DNA from: Scytalidium lignicola
Taxonomy: Eukaryota > Ascomycota > Leotiomycetes
Reading direction: 5' to 3'
DNA: 64,000 nucleotides
Assembly (NCBI GenBank): GCA_002812745.2
Contig: NCSJ02000219.1
Location: forward strand, 1 to 64,000
In this document: positions 35,030 to 47,700 of the stretch, piece after piece
Layout: every line of letters starts with the position of its first letter
Position numbering within the stretch: position 1 is the stretch's first letter
Notes under the pieces: generated by a model
Told to the model about the DNA's origin: nothing
Database searches by the model: none
What the model saw: the letters and a program-made list of their open reading frames with translations, nothing else
Program-made: the position numbers and the translations under genes

Positions 35030-36156
35030 TTAGAGCAATTCGTCATTTCCGCTCGCAACACTCGCTTCAATGGCCTCGATGATGGCCTTTTCCTCGAATA
35101 CGGGCCCTTGCCCATCACACTTAACNTTTTTTTCTCAATCTCTCACTCACAAAGCCCACATCCACGAGGCCCTTCTCGTACAGCGGATGCCGGATCATGT
35201 AATCCCATGCTGCACCAACAGCAAGCAGTCTCTCCCCAGTCTCCTCGCTCGTCACGATCCGGTGCGAGGGCATCTTGTTGTCATGGCCATCGAGCAGCTC
35301 ACTGTAGAAGTCCGTGGGTGAGTATCGCATGGGGCCGGTCGAGTCAGGCGCTGTGTCTGGGGGCGGGCCGCGCAGGTTCGAGGATGTGGTGGCACGTAGG
35401 ATCTCGTTCTCGGTCGCTGCTTTCTGAAGATCACGCTTTAGACGCTCATTCTCCTCCACAAAAGCTGCCGAGTCCTTCTGGAGGGCTGCGAGCTTGGCTT
35501 CTAAGTCCTTGACATGGCGTTCTTTGCGTTCGCGGAAGGCTCGTTGACTGTAAGATTAGGAGTTAGCGCCAAGAATCATTTCAGGTCTATTTGTGCAGGA
35601 GGATTGAAGGATCGGGAAGGAAAGAATTCAGATTCCAGCTTTCAAGATTTTGAAGCGGAATATTGAACTTTTGCAGATCCCTAGAGAACAGAGGATATTT
35701 GTGCTTACGCTGCGCGATTCTGAGCCTTGCGCCTTGATTGCGCTGGGGTCAAGTTACTATCGTCATCATCGCTGTTGCTTCGCCGTGCAGCATCCTCTTG
35801 CAACAGTTCCGACACACTGTTGGATTGATTGTCGAGTGGTAAACCGTGGGCAGCGATCTGGTTGATCGGAAGCTTGTGCTCGGAAAGCGGCGTGGGTTGC
35901 TTTGGTAAGCCTTGGCTGGAATATGCATAAGTATCGAACTGGTTGAACTGATCAAAGGCGTCCTGCCAGAGGCGGATGTTTAGTGGAGCTTCTTGGAGAA
36001 AGGCCATTATGGAGGACAAAACAGGGAGAAACAACGTACAGGAGGTGAGTGGGAGAAATCCTCTGAGGCGCCTGAGTGCGTATGAGATGGAGTTGGAGGG
36101 AGGCCCAGGTACTGCTGATAGGGTTGCGGGGCCGCCGCGAAGAATGAGTAGTCCAT
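35030..36156 (-). CDS. AP-1-like bZIP transcription factor (3' end disrupted by N)
   Basis: Exons 36040-36156, 35709-35962 and 35030-35547 are separated by introns of 77 and 161 bp. The N-terminus begins MDYSFFAAAPQPYQQYLGLP. The basic region at about residues 115-135 reads RRKAQNRAAQRAFRERKE, with the N-x-A-A-Q-R-A-F-R core of Yap/AP-1-like fungal bZIPs, followed by a leucine-zipper/coiled coil (VKDLEAKLAALQKD, then ENERLKRDLQK). It binds DNA as a dimer in the nucleus. As written, the N at 35126 puts a TAA in frame and gives 265 residues. Leaving out the N gives 888 coding bases and a 295-residue protein ending in DELL. This is probably an assembly error beside a seven-base homopolymer. Fungal relatives act in stress, drug or developmental responses; the exact orthologue is not certain. 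Confidence 0.88.
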
Positions 36157-39100
36157 GGTGAGCGAACCAGCGTTTTGCGCCGCCGGTTATGCAAGATTAG
36201 ATAGATAGATGGTCGTAACGTTCGTTAGATCGTAAGGTCGTATCCTGATCTGGATTGTGTTCTGAGGGTGAGTGGTGCAGACGAAGGGGGGAAGGAGGAT
36301 TGATAATGGATTTCTAATGTTTCTCGCGAGGTTAGATCGCGGTGGAGGTTGCTGGCGAAAAGGGGGGCGGGCCGAGGGGTTGGAAGATTTTGAGGCGCCC
36401 GGGAAATGTTTTAATATGAACGCAGCTAGCTAATGGCTGAACGTCGTAATTCCTGCGGTCGAGCAAATCTTACCGCCTCCTGCACGCAAGAGTCAGGGCC
36501 AGCGAAGGAGAGAAGAAAGCAGAGAGAGGATAAGAAAAGACACGATGCAGAAGTCTTAGATGGATGTGATTTGGTCGGTGGACGCGGGCCGGGGGCTCAC
36601 TTGCAGAGGGCAGAGAGAGGCAATGAGAGGCCGTGAGAGGGGTGTGTTCGACTTAATCATCAATCTAGAAGCTGTCAGTTCCAGCAGAAGACCGCATTCG
36701 AGTTCCTCCGGATCATGCCTGGTCAATCTTACGTTTGACGGGCACGACGGGGAATGCGATCTGGGGGGTTCAAGACCTGGTTGTTGCTCCTACTCCTACA
36801 GTACAATTGGACCACAGTACCAGTACACCCATGACGATGGTGGTGAAAGCTGATGGCGATAAAGTCAGAGCTGAGCAGAGCAGCTCTTGGGAGAGAGAGA
36901 ACCGCGGACAATGCATTCATTCATACAAGGCTGAGAATGAGACATGCCTGGTAGTGTTACTGGTACTCTGGTATTCTGGTACTATACTTTCTATTCTACT
37001 CTACTACTACTCGATTCCACTGCACCTCATTCTCTGTGCTCTTTCAAACTCAGTGCCACCGGTTCTTTTTCCCACAGCATTCTGCATCTCGTGCTGCATG
37101 GCTGCATCCAAAAAAAGCAGTGCCACGATCGCCTCTAACCCTACGGAGCACAAACTTTTGCTCCGCCCTGAGATCTCGACCGCTTGGTCTCCACCTCACC
37201 GGGGAGCGCGACTGGACCTACAGTACTTATAGTACGGACGTACTGTATAATTAACTTGTCTAGCCACGCTAATTAACGTCCAATTCCGTATCTGAATCCC
37301 GGATCTACACGTGTATCCTTTATCTGCGATTATGGAAGAATGTATTGTACCGGTGCACATACGGCAAGGCAAGTCTATCGATCGTTGTCCAAAAAGTCTT
37401 TGTACAGTACATAACAGAACAAATCCAAGCTCACCAGCGAGTAGCGTCCTCGGTCTATGCGCGTCGACTACCATGATCGCTCTCTTGCAGGTCGAATCTT
37501 TTAAATTCAACGTTGAGTCAAGCCCATCACCTACTACTGCTGGTAACCAAGATAACAGAAAGCATGGTAGCTAGCTGCATACATCAAATACACAGAGTAC
37601 AGGTGCAGTACATATAAGTACGCATACAGGAAACGCACAGGAAAGACTAGGCTCAATAATTGAAATCGCCTCTCTTGCCCCAGTTTCCAACATATACGAT
37701 GCACCTAAAAACCAAGTCACCCAATCCCACGGCCTTAGACAGAGGCGCGTCAGTTGAGACCTACAAGCATTCAGGGCTCTAGCAAACGCCACCCTAGGCC
37801 AGAAGAAAGACATCAACACGGAGTATATCCAGAAAATCAAGCAGCGCATCGCCGAAGAACTTAGCTTTCGCCGTGGTCTTGAACCAACCGCGACCAGCAA
37901 ATAAAATACTTTGGTTCCCGTCCACTATACCCGTCCGCTCGTCCACCGTCCGCTCACTGCGGTGGAACATCATGAAAGCCCTCAACAGCACGAAGAAATT
38001 AGCAAAGAAATCATTAGCTGAATACGTATTCAAACACGGCAATGGTGGTCTTCCGATTAGTGCAGCTAAGGCTAATACTGTAATGCCGTCGCTGGTGCTG
38101 GCGCCGGCGGTGAGCGGGCCGCAAAATCACAAGAAACCGCTGAAGAGGATGGATTATGGTAGCAACTTATTAGTGGAACTGAGCAGACGACAAACCATTC
38201 AGCATCCCATCTTTGCCTACCTTGATGAATCGTGGACAATCAATGTTTCACTTTACTAAAGCTACTGTTCTGTACTGTACCATCATCATATCCCCGAGTT
38301 TATGTCTATGCCCACACGCCCAGTCAAATCATTACAGCTGCTTATGTTGGTTGGCTTATTCTATTCCCTCCGACCCATAAGCCATTTTGAACCACTTTTA
38401 GCGTCGTTGGCTTACGATTATCTCCGTTTTAGGTGAATGAATGGATTTTAAGTGGACAATATCCCTGAATATAAATTTGGCCTGAGAAGCTTAAGTGACC
38501 TGGGGTCTGAGGGGATACAACAGCGGGGGGTTGGTTAGCTTGGAGGTGTTCAAATAAACGGGGTAGAATAAGTTTACCGGTACTACAGTAAGTACCGTAC
38601 TGCCATCCCTTCGAATTACCGCACGTGGATTTGACTGTATGGACTCTCAGATCATCTAACTAAGCTCTAATACGCTGCGATACAAGTAAGCCGGCCGGCC
38701 AGCATCAGTACGGAATCCGTGAGTCCGTTGCTAACAACCTAATTAGCATCCTTTTCTACCTTTCTCCTCTCTCCCTTCCTCCTCTATTTGGCTACTTTCT
38801 ATCCACTCTCTAGTCTACCACAAGACCCTCCAATTAGAAATCAATTTAAAACTAAACCAGCCTAAGTCAGAACTCTAAATCTCCCCCTATTATTGGGTAC
38901 TTTCTTTTATAGTGGTTCAAGCGGCCGCTTGCTTCCGTTATGTTGCGTTGTATTCGGGTAGGTATCGTGCCGCTGCTAATGCTTCCGGCCAAGTAAAGGT
39001 AGATAATTAACAGACTATCAAGTACAGTACAGTAAGGATCACAAAGTTTTCTGTAATATCCTTTAGGTAATTCTTACCATCATCATCCTTGCCATATAAT

Positions 39101-39529
39101 CCTGTTACCGTTTTGGAGATCGTACGGAGACTGTATTACTGTACTCTATTTGCTAATACATTAAAGATAGATAATGTGCCATAGTATAGAATAGCTAGCT
39201 ATTCACTTTATCTCCTCAGGCGTTAAGCCGCTTTTGCCGTTGTAGTCTGCATTTAATCCTAGCAGTTATTACACGTCTTCATCTATATACAAAGTATGCT
39301 TCTGACAATACCTATTTAATGCAATTTTCATCATTAGCAGTCTCCAAACCCTTTTGCTAGGACGCTGCGTAGAATTAATCCAACCTTGATCTCCTACGGA
39401 TATCTGGAAGAGTCCCATGATGCACCTATATTGTGCAGTAATTTATAGTATATCTAACCGCTTAGATATATAAGCCGATCAACAAACCGGTTTAGCACCA
39501 TTTCAATGCATTCAGTCGGGGACATTGCT
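36157..39529. other. long intergenic region upstream of bZIP gene
   Basis: About 3.4 kb with no supported gene. It contains many TACAGTA/TACTGTA words (for example 36797, 37213, 37402, 38272, 38585 and 39028) and the second copy of the dispersed repeat (38370-38467). Overlapping frames at 36735-37232 and 37571-38259 lack motifs, splice support or family resemblance. The first kilobase upstream of the bZIP ATG is purine-rich and probably holds its promoter and leader. Confidence 0.5.
38370..38467 (-). repeat. dispersed repeat, copy 2
   Basis: This is the reverse-complement match to 16683-16773. The identical 27-bp core is at 38381-38407, and the shared end block TATCCCTG is at 38460-38467. 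The left and right boundaries are approximate. Confidence 0.75.
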
Positions 39530-41150
39530 CTATAAAGCCGTTTCAGTACTATCCGTCTCCCATATCTCCCTAAACTCAAGTAGATCCCTCTGCCCATAGA
39601 GCTCCCCAGCTACTGTCAGGATCATATCCACTGTGGCATGAGTGTTCTGCCGTGCGGCGGCTTGCGGATCAGGAAGAATAGATCCTTGTGCCTCGGGTAT
39701 GCTCGGTCGTTTTTCGACTTCGGCTTTATGGGTCGTTTGAGAAGGGATTGTGTCTTCGCTATGGTTTGTTTGCAGTTTTTCCAATAGAGCAGCTTTTGCC
39801 GCCGCGATGTCGTCTGTAGATGTTAGTTGTTGAAATGTGATTGCTTCAGATGTTGCTATAATGGTGTCTTTTGTCCCTTCCCCGACCAATGCAGTCTTCT
39901 CAATCACATAATCCTGGTCAGCAGCACCAATGGCCTCCTGATCCTCGATTGGTTCACCAATTTCTTCATCTTCCTCAATCATAGCCTCCTCTAGATCCTC
40001 TTCAACCTCTATTTCATCCTCATTGACCATCTCTTCGACCTCACCACCCTCTTCTATAGGCCCTTCATGCACTCCACTATCATCATCATCCCCCTCTTCA
40101 AACTCTCTCTCAACCTCCTCAATCCCTTCCTCCCACGCCTTCTCATCCTTCAGCCAAACCCCAAGTAACACTGCCCGTTTACCCAGCTCCCTAACAACTC
40201 CAATCTCTTCGCTTACCAACTCTCCTCGTTCAGGCAACCTGGCCAATAATCCCCAAGCCCACCGACTAACCCTCGCGTCGACATCCTCCCCTCTCTTCAA
40301 TATTCGTCCGGTAGTCAATAATCCCAATAAACGTAATATACTAGATTTATCCATAGCAGCCAACTGAGCCGAAAGAGGATCAACATTCCGAAACCTCCAT
40401 CTCCAAGCGCGCGAGAGCTCCGTGTTCAATCGTGGAACATGCGTAGGATGGTCGTTATCTAATCTGTTCAAAATATCCACAGGAGGCCGTCGACTCAGCC
40501 GTTCCCTCAGAGTCTCAAATCGAGCGAGGATAGCGTCAAAATAAGCAGTCTGCGGATCAATCCGTGATTCTCCACCCTCTTCATATCCTTCTTCGTCTTC
40601 ATCCGAGATCTCTATATGGTTGTCCGGAGCAGCAGCGTAAGCTCCATCGTGATACCATCCCCTCGAATCCCCCACCCCATTACTATAGATTGAGTGATCG
40701 ATTTCCGCATTAGGATCTTTGGGCGCGACGAGGATGTTCGGTATAGCAGTTGCTTCTTTCCTACACCAGGCAAAAAGTTTTCTTATATCAGCAAACATGA
40801 TGTTTTCCTGTAGATAGAGCAAAATATAAAACTTGTCTCAGCGGAAATCCTTTCATTCCTGGGGGGGGGGGGATAATTTAGAAATGCAGAATAATAGAAT
40901 CACAATTAAACAATAACAAAAAAGGGCTCGGAACTTACCTAACTGCTCGCAGATACATCAGAGCTTGCATCCCCTCTTCATCATACTGCAGCTCATTGTC
41001 GCCTCCATCCAATGTATCATCGTCGAGTCCAGGCAACGCACTTCTCTGTCCATAGGTAGGATCGATCCTGGGTTCAACCGCCGGTCGTGAGCGCGTACCT
41101 GGTCCAGTGTTGGAATTATCATGGTCCCTCTTGCGCTTCGTACCTGCCAT
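39530..41150 (-). CDS. Gemin2/Brr1-like snRNP assembly protein
   Basis: Two exons (40939-41150 and 39530-40760) joined by a 178-bp intron give 480 residues and restore YLRAVRKEATAIPNILVAPK. A basic N-terminus (MAGTKRKRDHD) suggests nuclear entry. The segment ALMYLRAVRKEA, then the helix WRWRFRNVDPLSAQLAAMDK and RWAWGLLARLPERGELVSEE with ELGKRAVLLGVWL, resemble the SIP1/Gemin2 (Brr1) family, which assembles Sm proteins onto spliceosomal snRNAs. Residues about 310-400 are a very acidic insert. The intron contains a run of 12 G (plus strand) at 40861-40872, which reads as a C run before the acceptor. Identification rests on pattern, so it is less certain than the other genes. Confidence 0.7.
40861..40872. 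repeat. G12 homopolymer in intron
   Basis: Twelve consecutive G lie inside the Gemin2-like intron, reading as a C run on the transcribed strand upstream of the acceptor. This is the longest mononucleotide run noticed that is not A/T. It could act as part of a pyrimidine tract. Confidence 0.8.
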
Positions 41151-41890
41151 ATTGTAGCTCCTTGGTGGTATAGAATGCTTAGATGTGATGAGGTTGTCAG
41201 CCTGATTGAAGCTTTGGTCCGCGAGGCTCGGAACTTTTATTTTCCTCTTCAGCCGAGGCTGGGGTCTGAAGGTCTCGGCGTTCTTCAGGCTACTCCCCTT
41301 TCACTATATAAATATTGCATATTTCTTTTTCCTTCCTTACTCTTGTTACTTACTTTGTAGCTGACTATTGTGAGCCTCTAAAATATGGCTAAGCATTCAT
41401 CACTCAGATATCTTCACGAATCATTCAGAGCAATTTCAAAAAGCACAGAAGCCTAGGTTCAAACATTCAAACATTCTATTAGCTACTCTACATAAAAATT
41501 AAGACAACTTTCCTTTGCTTCCAATCACTTTCAATAACTAATCTTGAATTCCCTTTAAAACAAGTGAATGTTCTGAGTGAAGACTCCCATGCGGGTAAAA
41601 TATAAGACAAGTATTTATACCTGCGTCCACAACTCCTCTCATAAACGGTTGTCTGCATTTGATCCAAGAAATGATCAATGTTCAAGAGATCATTCTAGAA
41701 TAACATTCCAATATTAGCATATATTATTTATTCATTAGCTGTTGCATGGTCAACAGCAACAAGAAAGCCAAAAAGTGGACCGGGGAACATGCGTTGGCTT
41801 CCACGGCTTGAACAGTATATCAAATACGTGAAGAGCATGAGGAAGTTTTTCTTCAGAGTAGACATACCTTGTTGTTGAAAGATCAACGCA

Positions 41891-41946
41891 GCCCGGAGCC
41901 TTGGAAATGATCAGGTAACGGTATATCATATTCCAAGGCTCCGGGC
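41891..41946. repeat. strong hairpin, 21-bp stem
   Basis: The outer 16 bases pair perfectly (GCCCGGAGCCTTGGAA with its complement). The stem continues past a one-base bulge to 21 pairs, closing a 13-nt loop at 41912-41924. It is GC-rich against an AT-leaning background. No coding frame explains it. Confidence 0.8.
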
Positions 41947-42196
41947 ATGCGCATATTGTGGGATAGGTATGTGTGATTTGGGCCCCCGTGGCTATCGACC
42001 GGGACCATCTGTGTTTGGGTGCATGAGAGCACCATGAGTGAAGACTCCAATGCGGGGTGGATGGGAACGCCAAGAAGAGCTCCTAAACAAGGGTCAGTTT
42101 ATAATGCTTACTATAGTCCCAATGTCAATCGGAACGCGACCTACTGCCATGATAGACAGGACAAGATTCTGGGCCATGCAAGGCCGACACAGATCT

Positions 42197-42264
42197 CCGA
42201 GTGACCTTGGGATGTTAGACAAATCTCCGATTGGTTTTCCCGTGAGCATCCCAAGGTCACTCGG
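42197..42264. repeat. perfect inverted repeat, 18-bp stem
   Basis: CCGAGTGACCTTGGGATG (42197-42214) pairs perfectly with 42247-42264 around a 32-nt loop. It sits about 250 bp from another strong hairpin (41891-41946). Confidence 0.8.
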
Positions 42265-44778
42265 CACGACAGAATCATTTAGATCCTGAGACATGAAACG
42301 AAATCACAAGATGAAGGGCCATAAAGGCACTCCTGTGGCTATGTTAGCTTTTCCCCAGCACTATGAGGTACACCAACTGCACTCTTACCTCTTCATACTG
42401 TGGCCTTGAGGGCTGGATATCTCTGGCTATCAATAACTGCTAATAGTAAGTCGATCTGTAGACTCATTATATTGAATGATAAAACTAACCAAGTGTCAAA
42501 AGACGTCAATCCACGCAAGAAATTGCATAAGTAACGCGTTGAAGAAGCTCTCTCCTACCAAGATGTCAACAAAGATGACACTGAAATGTTAACTTGTTGA
42601 CAGGAGACTAATATCAACATGTTTTGATCGTTTTGATCTCTGCTAGGGATAGAAAGATGTGTTAGGGAGGCGTACAGCAGATAGCAGATGAGGTAAAGTA
42701 TATTGACTTCATTTCTTTGATTTTCTGTGACTGGAGATCTGATTATGTTCAAAGAAGATTCTACAGTATTTAAAGACGCGTTTGCTACTGTCATAAGCGA
42801 GTGGCATTCTCTCATAATTTCACTTCTTCGCTCACTAGGATAGATAATAGCGTCTCTCTTTGTGAACGAGCTCTTTTTTGTTGCACATCGCAGGATCTTG
42901 GCAGATATCAGATATCCCATTCTTCTACTCGCTGATAGGCTTATGAAAGAGCCTCCATCTTTTGTTGCAAATCGCAATATCATGACAAGGATGGTTGTCC
43001 TTGTTAGCGTCTTGTATGTAGACTTAGGTTTTCCTACATCATGACGAATATGGACACCATACTCAGTCCCATATTCTCAATTAACTCTCATTCCTCAATC
43101 AGAGATACAAGAACAACTCAGTGGATTTTTTGGCTTTGGAAAGAACTAATCACAAAAGCACACTTACTCATACATTCAAAATAATGCCATTATCATTACA
43201 CCCCACAAATCATCTTAAAACAGAGAGCATTCCTATTCCTATTCCTACCACCATAAATACCAGAAACTTCTACCAGCAAAATCTCCAGATATGGAAACTC
43301 CCCTCTCCCCCCCTCTCTCCATATATACTGCAAGTTAAATTCCAACCGACAAAATCTTGACATTACACACAAACATTTCGTGTAACCCCAAGACCCTACC
43401 ATACAGTACCGGCATTGAAACAAAACAAAAATGGGTCTCTGACTTTCGGGACGGGCCGTGACAAGCTCACTCGTCTAAATTTTGACCTGTCATAAAATAA
43501 TATCCCTCCCCCCTTTTTGACTTTTTGTTAAAATATAAAAAGGAGGGGGACTAGTTGTGGTAAACCACGCAATAGTCTATTGTAAATAGTAAGGGGATTG
43601 ATTGTTAAAACCAAGCATAGTATCCCCATAACATTCCATCATCAGTTTCTATTTACTCCAGAAAGCTTCACAGGAGAAGAAGCCTTGGCTGGACCAATAG
43701 AATAATTTTCTACATCGTTGGTCTATGGTTAGCTACCTGTAACTTACTGAAAGGTAAACATCTACTAAACGTGATGCATACCAGATAAAACAAGACGCAA
43801 GCACAAGTGTCACAGGAAAAGGTCCTTAAAGAGCCAACCATAATAATGATTTCAATCAAAGTTTTCTACAATATATAGCTACATACCCATCACACACGCA
43901 CACACACCCTAAAGCAAAGCATCATAATAATGCCTCCTCTCACGCAAAAAAAANCAAAAACNAAAAAAAACAAAACATTGAAACTCGAAAAAAAAGAAGC
44001 ACTCCATGAATTGAGCAAAAAAAGCAAATCCACTTTATTTTACATTAACATAATCATAAATGACCGACTCAGAGAAAAGAACACACACACACACACAAAA
44101 GGATCGGAGGGAGAAAGGCCGCTTGGGCCAAAAACAAACAAAAAAACAAGAGCCGAAAAAAATATAAACTCGAGGATGATGCTGCAAAATCCCCCCCTCC
44201 TCTCTAGGAGTTAAGGTAAATAAATGGAGAAAAGGAGAAAAGAAGAAAAAACAGGGCTTCAAAAATCCAACAAATATATATGTGCCACAGAATGAACTGT
44301 TTTTTTCGAACCAGCAGGAATAAAAAAGCCTCACGTACGTAGAATGATGAAAAAAACCAGCGCAAAAGATATAATAAAAAGGTGTGTTTGCGTCGTAGAA
44401 CTTTGTTTTCTCCAACGCCATCCTAAAAACCCCCCGTACTGAAGAGACAAAAAAAAACGGTTCCAACAAAAATCCACNAAAAAGTTGGGGGGGAGCTCAA
44501 CTCTCTTTATTTATAAACAATCCTTCATATTTTTCCTCTTCCCCCCTCTTTTCCATTGAAATTTTAAAGAAAAATTGCCCCTTATTTTTTTCCCCCATCG
44601 TATTTCATCTGGAGTGCAAGCTCGCTGACAAGGGAATCACGTAAAATTTGAGGATTGGGTATCTGCAACATATGTACTTCATATTGGGAAGAAAAGAAAC
44701 TGGAAAATCAAATCAGATGAGGTTCGACCTCGTCATTAATATGCTGCTAGGAGCCATTAATTCGCCAGATCCGGCATC

Positions 44779-47700
44779 TCATTTACTAGGGCTGATCTCC
44801 CTGCGTCCTGAAACACCACCACTATTTGGAGAACCACCACTGCTGCCGTTGCGAGATTTGGCTTCCGCCTCTTCGGCATCTAAGCGTTTTCTCCAGTCCG
44901 CGATGCTGCCGCTCAGATCAGTGCCTTTGGGTGATACGTCGCGATGTGTCGTGGGAGATTGCTCGTCAAAGTCGAACACGTTGCTGAGTCTGTAGTTCTT
45001 GTTCGTCGTCTCCCAGTGAGCCCTAAGAGTCTCAAGTTCTGTGGCGAGGCTATCAAGTGCCATAGAGTTTCGATTATCTAATGGGCTGGCATAATTTGAT
45101 TCCTCCTCGGATATGCTACCGTTTCCGCTTAGATCGCGCTGGTGATTAAGGGTGGTTCCATTCGTGTCTATTAATCGAGATTGCCGTCGATAGTTATCCA
45201 CAGAATTCTCAACTTGGTCGAGTAATAGAGACACCTTCCGTTCAGCATCCTGCGCTCGCATTTCTAGGTAGATTTTCTCCTGTTGCAGTGACTCGATATC
45301 TGCCTTCGATTGCTCAATCGACTCCTTAAGTTGCTGCTGGGTCACCTCGCTGGCCTGCTTAATCTGGTCTCGCTCCTTTTGTGCTGCTTGTAATTCGTTT
45401 TGTACTTCTGCCATCCTACGCTCAATATCCTGTGACGAAGATGCGATCTTCGCCTGCAACTCTTCAACTTTCTGCTGGAGATTGGCACGATCTTCTTCCC
45501 ATGCAGTGTTTGTTTGGATGGCGGTGGCGTTATCCTCTAGACCGATGATCTGGTCCCTCATACGATCATTATCTGCTTTATATTTGGAAAGTTCGTCTTT
45601 CATACGCTTCAGCATCTTTTCAGTACCTTTAACATAATGGACGGCAGATTGGTAATCGTTCTCCAGTTGAGTCAGCTTCTCCTTATACGCGGTTTCGGAT
45701 TCCAACTTCTGGGCTTCGTAAATCTGTCTTATTTGTTCGTTAGACTCAGTAGCTGCCGTAAGCTGTTGTTCAATATCACGTAGGCGAGCCTGGTCAGGCG
45801 TGTTTGCTCCGGATTGAGGACTGGATAGGCCACGGCGAGCTGCGTTAGCAGGACTAATTCCACGCTCACCAAGAATATCCTTGAGAGTATTATGTTGAAC
45901 GTTAACAGCATTCGTCTCCAGTTGCTGGTTTGCAAGCTGATTTCTCATGTCTGAATTAGCAGCTTGCAATGACTGGACTTCTCGCATGGCAATTTGAAGC
46001 TGCTTGCGGACAGACATTCCCTCCCTGCTTGCTTGCTCCTGGTAAGCCTCTAGACCCGCAATGCGTTCTTCAGCACTTCGTAATTTCTCAGACGTCATAT
46101 CAGCTTCAACCTGGTATTTTCGGACTAGGGCATTGGCTGTTTCAACCTGTGATTCAAGTGCTTTAACACGCTCATCATTAGAGTTATCTGTTACCTCTAT
46201 ATCACGGGTAGAAGCCTTGTCAAGACCAGCCAGGACCGCCTGTTGATGGAGACGAGCTTCATTCGCGTTCTGTTCCGAAATTTCCTCAGCATCACGCAAT
46301 CTTCTTGTCGCAGTCTCTAATTCCGTAGTCCGGGCTTCATGCTCAGTCTTGAGCATATTAAGCTTTCCCTCAATCTTTTCTCGCAGAGTCCGCTCTTCAT
46401 CAAGTTTGCGCTCTAATAGATTCTTCATGTCGGCAGAAGCAGCAATAGCTTCGCGAAGTGAAGCAAAGGTCTCGCTGTGCTCTTTAGAAGCTCCAGCAGC
46501 TTCCTTGTAGCGTTTTTCAAACGACTCCTTTTCCACTTGAACAAGTTTAAGCGCGGCCACAGCTTCCGCACAAGCTACAGATTCCTCTCTCGAAGTTGTT
46601 TTAATTTCATGAAGCTCGGCCTTCAGACGCTCAACTTCAGAAGCGTTCTGTTGCTTATAGTTCTCCAACTCCGTGATCCGGCCCTGGGCACTATTTGCTG
46701 TTTCTTCTGCGAGTTCTCGAGCTCGTTTTTCCGAATTGATTTCGCCCGTCAACTGCTCAACTCTATTTGCGAGATCCCGCTGTAATGTTAAGGCTGCTGC
46801 CAACTTCTTGCTCATGTCTGAAGACCTGTCCGCATCTATAGCGCTAAGATCTCTAGACTCTGAATCTCCAGGCTGCGGTGTACTTCGCTGACTACCAGTA
46901 TGTGCTGCGAACTTAGCCTTGAAGTATACGGCTTCGCTGACGGCAGCATCTCGTTGCTTCTCCACCTCTGCAATTTTTTTTGCCGCGATGATGGCCTGCT
47001 TATCTATCGAACTTTGCACGTTCGTAAGGTCCTGTTTCATTGCAAGAAGAGCTTCAATAAGAGGCTTATCCTCCTCATCAAACGACTCTGCAGTCCTTTG
47101 GTCAAGCATAGGGTTGTTTGACGGGTTTGGAACGTAGCCTGCCTTTCTGGCCAGCTCGAGCTCCGAGGCATACCATGCATTCCGGTTCTTTACGGAGTCC
47201 AGTTCCTTCAGCAGTGATACCGTCTGCGAGTTTCGTGCGGAGCTTTTGCGTGCTAGTGGATTGCTTCCTTGTCTCGTTGGAGGTGGCGGCGAAGTTTGTC
47301 GAGGAGGTGGTTTAGCAGATACTTCAGGAGCGCGTTCACGTTCCACTGCCTCCCTAGTTGGTGCAGGTCTCATAGGTACTTCGCCAATACTGTCCAAAGA
47401 TCCACCTTTGGTCCTTCTGGGAGGGTGGTCAGTACTTCCTTTAGAACCTGTCCTCCCCGGTCCAGACTGCTTTGACCGTGATCCATTTCGAGAAAAATCA
47501 CCATCTCCGCTATCCTCCCTTGTCATTGGCTTCGATCCCTGAGGCGGTTGTGACAGTTGGCCATTAATTCCAGGACTATCTCTTGGACTGTCCCGAATAG
47601 GTGACATGGCCCTATTCTGAAAAACGTTGGTATCGGGCCCAAAATCCCTATCTTGCCTTCCAGGAGATTTAGCTCTTCCACTCCCAGTCCCACTCCCTGA

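Larger units (their letters stand above)
41151..44778. other. long intergenic region with structured repeats
   Basis: About 3.6 kb with no supported gene. It holds two strong hairpins (41891-41946 and 42197-42264), a 21-bp near-identical direct repeat (41575-41595 and 42036-42056), a CA-rich stretch near 43890 and an (AC)n run at 44081-44097. A-rich sequence with several N bases runs at about 43940-44480. The 142-codon minus frame at 42555-42983 shows no family. Confidence 0.55.

Noticed and set aside
36735..38259. Overlapping open frames of 104-165 codons on both strands upstream of the bZIP gene
   Set aside because: They overlap each other in several frames, show no motif or plausible splice structure and read like low-complexity promoter DNA.
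38925..38940. GC-rich palindrome (CAAGCGGCCGCTTG)
   Set aside because: Short and isolated; expected by chance in 64 kb or so and not linked to any feature.
42555..42983. 142-codon minus-strand frame
   Set aside because: The amino-acid pattern is not protein-like in its second half, no family is recognised and no flanking exon is found.
44081..44097. (AC)n run as a regulatory element
   Set aside because: Ordinary microsatellite with no context for function.
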